A stretch of DNA of 9,399 nucleotides, taken from contig JABJAB010000036.1 of assembly GCA_018666235.1 (NCBI GenBank), forward strand, positions 1-9,399, in the 5' to 3' direction. A program made the translations under genes and the position numbers. This document shows positions 7,095 through 9,399 of this stretch, piece by piece (the first letter of the stretch is position 1; each line of letters starts with the position of its first letter). Under the pieces are notes generated by a model. That model was not told the origin of the DNA. It searched no databases and saw only the letters and a program-made list of their open reading frames with translations. The stretch comes from Ilumatobacter sp. (GTDB lineage: Bacteria > Actinomycetota > Acidimicrobiia > Acidimicrobiales > Ilumatobacteraceae).

Positions 7095-7747
7095 GCAGCG
7101 ATCGGCCCCGAGTCGCGGCCTTCGATGTCGACGGCACGCTGACCACCCGTGACTGTGTCGTCCCGTTCCTCCGTCGTGTTGCAGGCACACCCCAGCTGTC
7201 GCTGAAGCTCGTCGTGAATGCACGCCACACGGTGCCCGCGCTTGTGCGGCGGGACCGCGACGCACTGAAGGAAGCCTCGGCACGTGCCGCGTTTCGGGAC
7301 CGTTCAGTGCAGGACATTGGTCGACATGCCGCCGAATTCGCCCGAATGGTGCACACGTCCTGGCTTGAACCGCAAACACTTGAGATGCTGCGTGCGCATC
7401 AGGCTGCCGGCGACATCGTGCTGCTGGTCTCAGCCTCGTTCGAGGTCTATCTTCGTCCACTCGGCGGCTTGCTTGCCGTGGACGATGTGCTCGCTGTGCG
7501 ACTTGCGGTCGGGTCGGACCGAACGTTCACGGGTGACTTGAGCGGCCAGAACTGTCGTGGCCCCGAGAAGGTACGCCGTGTACACACCTGGCTCGATGAG
7601 CACTGCTCCGATGTCGGCGGTCGCCAAGGAGTGCATCTCACCGCGTACGGTGACTCCGTAGGCGACCGCGAACTCCTCCTCGACGCGGACACTGCCGTGT
7701 TTGTTGGCAAGCATCAACCCAGCTGGCTGCCGGCGTCGGCCGGATAG
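7091..7747 (+). CDS. HAD-superfamily subfamily IB phosphatase
   Basis: This is a 218-residue phosphatase-like protein of the HAD-IB group, which includes SerB-like enzymes. All four HAD motifs are present: FDVDGTLT at residues 11-18 (nucleophile D12, acid/base D14), LLVSAS at 111-116 (S114), K160 in GPEKVRR, and YGDSVGDRELL at 186-196 (D188, D192). The helical cap between motifs I and II is short, as in subfamily IB. No signal peptide or clear membrane segment is seen. The start is GTG at 7091, overlapping the aroA stop (GTGA). The frame is open upstream to 7043, but that would overlap aroA without adding conserved sequence. The neighbouring UbiA-type gene makes a role in dephosphorylating its lipid product plausible (inference). 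Phosphoserine phosphatase or a general metabolite phosphatase are alternatives. Confidence 0.88.
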   Translation: MSSDRPRVAAFDVDGTLTTRDCVVPFLRRVAGTPQLSLKLVVNARHTVPALVRRDRDALKEASARAAFRDRSVQDIGRHAAEFARMVHTSWLEPQTLEMLRAHQAAGDIVLLVSASFEVYLRPLGGLLAVDDVLAVRLAVGSDRTFTGDLSGQNCRGPEKVRRVHTWLDEHCSDVGGRQGVHLTAYGDSVGDRELLLDADTAVFVGKHQPSWLPASAG

Positions 7748-7808
7748 AACAACGCTGGTCAGTCAGACCGGACAACGTCAGGTGCCCCGCAGCTACCTGC
7801 AGGGCGCT
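7748..7808. other. Only sizeable gap inside the rightward gene cluster
   Basis: This 61-base spacer lies between the HAD gene and the preferred start of the UbiA-like gene. It contains two short inverted repeats, GGTC/GACC (7757-7760 and 7766-7769) and CAGGT/ACCTG (7779-7783 and 7795-7799). Neither is followed by a T-run, so a terminator is not supported. No good -10/-35 pair is visible. Confidence 0.5.
7801..7804 (+). promoter_or_regulatory. Weak ribosome binding site of UbiA-like gene (AGGG)
   Basis: AGGG (within GCAGGG, 7799-7804) lies four bases before the ATG at 7809. It supports that start over the upstream in-frame ATG at 7701 or GTG at 7782. Confidence 0.4.
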
Positions 7809-8702
7809 ATGGTCAGCGCAGTGATTTCGGGCCTGATTCGCACCGCTCGGCCCAAGCAGTGGCTGAAGAATGTGCTGGTGTTTGCCGCGCCCGGCGCCGC
7901 CGGTGTGCTGAATCAGGGCCGCGAACTCGGCCTGACGATCATTGTGTTCGTGGCGTTTTGTTTCGCCGCATCGGCGGTGTACTACTGGAACGATCTGATC
8001 GACGTCACGGCGGACCGGATGCACCCGACCAAGCGCGATCGACCGATTGCTGCCGGTGATGTGCCCATCAGCGCTGCGCGTGCGGTTGGCGTCATTGCTC
8101 CCTTCGTTGCGCTCGGTCTGGCTGGCCTGACGGGCCGTTGGCAAACCGTGGCGGTGATTGGGATCTACCTCGTTGTCAACCTCGCCTACAACTTCGGACT
8201 GAAAGACATCCCCGTCGTCGAACTCCTGGTGGTCGCATCCGGTTTCGTCTTACGCGCCGGAGCAGGTGCCGTGGCCGTCGACGTGCCGATGTCGCGATGG
8301 TTCGTGCTGTGCACCACCTTCGGCTCCCTCTTCATCGTTGCCGGCAAGCGCTATGCCGAGTTGAACGACCTGGGGCCTGGGGCAGGCACGCGCGCCACGC
8401 TCGAAATGTACACCGTTGGCTACCTCCGGATCGTGCTGTCGATCAGTTGTGGTGCTGCCCTTCTGAGTTACTGCGTCTGGGCCTTCGAGACCAGTGCCGA
8501 AGCAGACGCGCTCGGCGAGTTCGACTTCCCGCTCTACGAACTCTCCATCGTCCCGATGCTCGCAGCACTCCTGCGGTATCTGCTTGTGCTCGAACAGGGA
8601 GGGGGCGGAGCCCCTGAGGAGGTTTTTACCAAGGACCGCATCTTGCAGATCCTGGGCCTCGCTTGGATCGTGATCTATGGCATCGCCGTCTACGCTGGCT
8701 GA
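7809..8702 (+). CDS. UbiA-family decaprenyl-phosphate phosphoribosyltransferase (DPPR synthase-like)
   Basis: This integral membrane prenyltransferase-fold protein of 297 residues resembles mycobacterial Rv3806c (UbiA). That enzyme moves phosphoribose from PRPP onto decaprenyl phosphate, making DPPR, the precursor of the arabinose donor for cell-wall polysaccharides. Shared marks are RPKQWLKNVLVFAAP at 14-28, the metal-binding NDLIDVTADRMHPTKRDRPIAAG at 61-83 (N61, D62, D65, D69), LKDIPVVEL at 131-139 in the second Asp-rich loop, FGSLFIVAGKRYAEL at 171-185, and a C-terminal KDRILQILGLAW. Hydrophobic stretches throughout fit about nine membrane helices. The ATG at 7809 is chosen because it matches the family N-terminus and has AGGG in front. 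The frame is open back to an ATG at 7701, but that would overlap the HAD gene by 47 bases. A related polyprenyl acceptor or another UbiA activity remains possible. Confidence 0.88.
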   Translation: MVSAVISGLIRTARPKQWLKNVLVFAAPGAAGVLNQGRELGLTIIVFVAFCFAASAVYYWNDLIDVTADRMHPTKRDRPIAAGDVPISAARAVGVIAPFVALGLAGLTGRWQTVAVIGIYLVVNLAYNFGLKDIPVVELLVVASGFVLRAGAGAVAVDVPMSRWFVLCTTFGSLFIVAGKRYAELNDLGPGAGTRATLEMYTVGYLRIVLSISCGAALLSYCVWAFETSAEADALGEFDFPLYELSIVPMLAALLRYLLVLEQGGGGAPEEVFTKDRILQILGLAWIVIYGIAVYAG

Positions 8703-8706
8703 CCAC

Positions 8707-9399
8707 ATGGACAACGCACCTGGCAGGCCGCAATTCGATCGTCCCGCGCTTGTTTCGGTGATGGCGCAGGTGGCCGACGTTGATGGGTGGATGACCCCGG
8801 GGCAGGCATCGACGCTGTACGACAGTGCTGTTCGCTGCCCGGACGGCAGTCAAGTCGTCGAGATCGGCTCGTTTCAGGGACGCTCCACGATCGTCCTGGC
8901 AATGGCTGCTGACCCGTCGGTGCAGGTGATCGCGATCGATCCTCACGCCGGCAACGATCGCGGGCCACAACAGATCGATGGCTACGCAGACGAGGCGGAC
9001 AGCGACCATGCGATCTTCAACAAGAACCTCGCTGATGCCGGCGTAGCCGGGCGGGTGCGTCACCTCCGGATGTTCTCCGATGATGCGCACACTGAGGTCG
9101 CCGGTGACCTTGGCGTGTTGTACGTCGATGGCGCGCACCGCTACGCACCGGCACGGGCCGACATCGTGTCCTGGGGCGCACGGGTCGAGGACGGCGGCAC
9201 TCTGCTGATCCATGATTCGTTCTCATCAATCGGTGTCACTTTCGCAATTCTCCGCGAGTTCTTACTCGGTTCGAAGTTCCGGTACGTCGGTCGGTCACGA
9301 TCGATGACGATCTACCGGGCCGACTTCGCGAGCGGACCGCTTGATCGAGTCAAGAACGCAGCGCGGCAGCTTGCGCAGCTGCCATGGTTCGTGAAGAAC
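8707..9399 (+). CDS. Class I SAM-dependent methyltransferase (partial, runs off the right edge)
   Basis: An open frame from the ATG at 8707 to the last base gives 231 residues with no stop, so the C-terminus is missing. It begins four bases after the UbiA-like stop. The SAM-binding motif I is VVEIGSFQGRST at residues 50-61, followed by VIAIDPHAG at 74-82 for the ribose-binding acid. GVLYVDGAHRYAPARADIVS at 136-155 and GGTLLIHDSF at 163-172 form the YVDGxHxY/HDSF pattern of the Methyltransf_24 group, whose members include cell-surface, glycan and secondary-metabolite methyltransferases. No Shine-Dalgarno sequence is evident, and short spacing suggests co-translation with the UbiA-like gene. 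No membrane segment is seen in the visible part. The substrate is unknown. Its neighbour makes a lipid-linked sugar or envelope polysaccharide a guess only. Confidence 0.87.
   Translation, partial: MDNAPGRPQFDRPALVSVMAQVADVDGWMTPGQASTLYDSAVRCPDGSQVVEIGSFQGRSTIVLAMAADPSVQVIAIDPHAGNDRGPQQIDGYADEADSDHAIFNKNLADAGVAGRVRHLRMFSDDAHTEVAGDLGVLYVDGAHRYAPARADIVSWGARVEDGGTLLIHDSFSSIGVTFAILREFLLGSKFRYVGRSRSMTIYRADFASGPLDRVKNAARQLAQLPWFVKN

Noticed and set aside
8602..8627. Hairpin GGGGC-GGA-GCCCC followed by TTTTT, terminator-like, and a GAGGAGG sequence, inside the UbiA-like gene
   Set aside because: It lies within the coding sequence, the T-run begins eight bases after the stem, and no start codon follows GAGGAGG at a suitable distance. 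It encodes a Gly/Pro/Glu loop and is best explained by codon content.

Overview
The window is a gene-dense, GC-rich piece of bacterial chromosome with nine protein genes and no sign of mobile elements, CRISPR arrays, tRNA or rRNA genes. The best-supported lineage is Actinobacteria in the broad sense, possibly an Acidimicrobiia-like relative. The reasons are: a UbiA-family protein closely resembling mycobacterial decaprenyl-phosphate phosphoribosyltransferase; an EPSP synthase with the LAGT..RF variant of the substrate loop seen in actinobacterial enzymes; TANNNT-type -10 elements placed for leaderless transcripts; many GTG starts; and an scpA-scpB-rluB order. The exact genus cannot be read from the sequence.

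Left part (minus strand): trpS (tryptophanyl-tRNA synthetase, GTG start) is followed by a DinF-type MATE exporter that begins at a TTG overlapping the trpS stop by four bases. They form a small operon read leftwards, and the exporter stop lies 3 bases from the window edge.

Junction: 51 bases separate trpS from the rightward operon. They hold two identical, oppositely oriented GTATCGT elements. Each ends 7-8 bases before a start codon, so this looks like a back-to-back pair of leaderless promoters with overlapping core regions.

Right part (plus strand): scpA-scpB (SMC condensin subunits), rluB (23S rRNA pseudouridine synthase), tyrA (prephenate/arogenate dehydrogenase with ACT domain), aroA (EPSP synthase) and a HAD-IB phosphatase run almost without gaps. 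Four junctions are exact 4-base ATGA/GTGA overlaps and scpA-scpB has a 1-base gap, mostly without Shine-Dalgarno sequences. After a 61-base gap come a UbiA-family DPPR synthase-like membrane enzyme and a class I SAM methyltransferase that runs off the right edge.

Functionally the window joins chromosome segregation, ribosome maturation and aromatic amino acid supply to what may be the first steps of decaprenyl-phosphoryl-pentose (arabinose donor) synthesis. The HAD phosphatase next to the UbiA enzyme is the most interesting functional lead, as it is a candidate for the DPPR dephosphorylation step. I found no clearly new system. The remaining observations concern gene organisation and expression signals.
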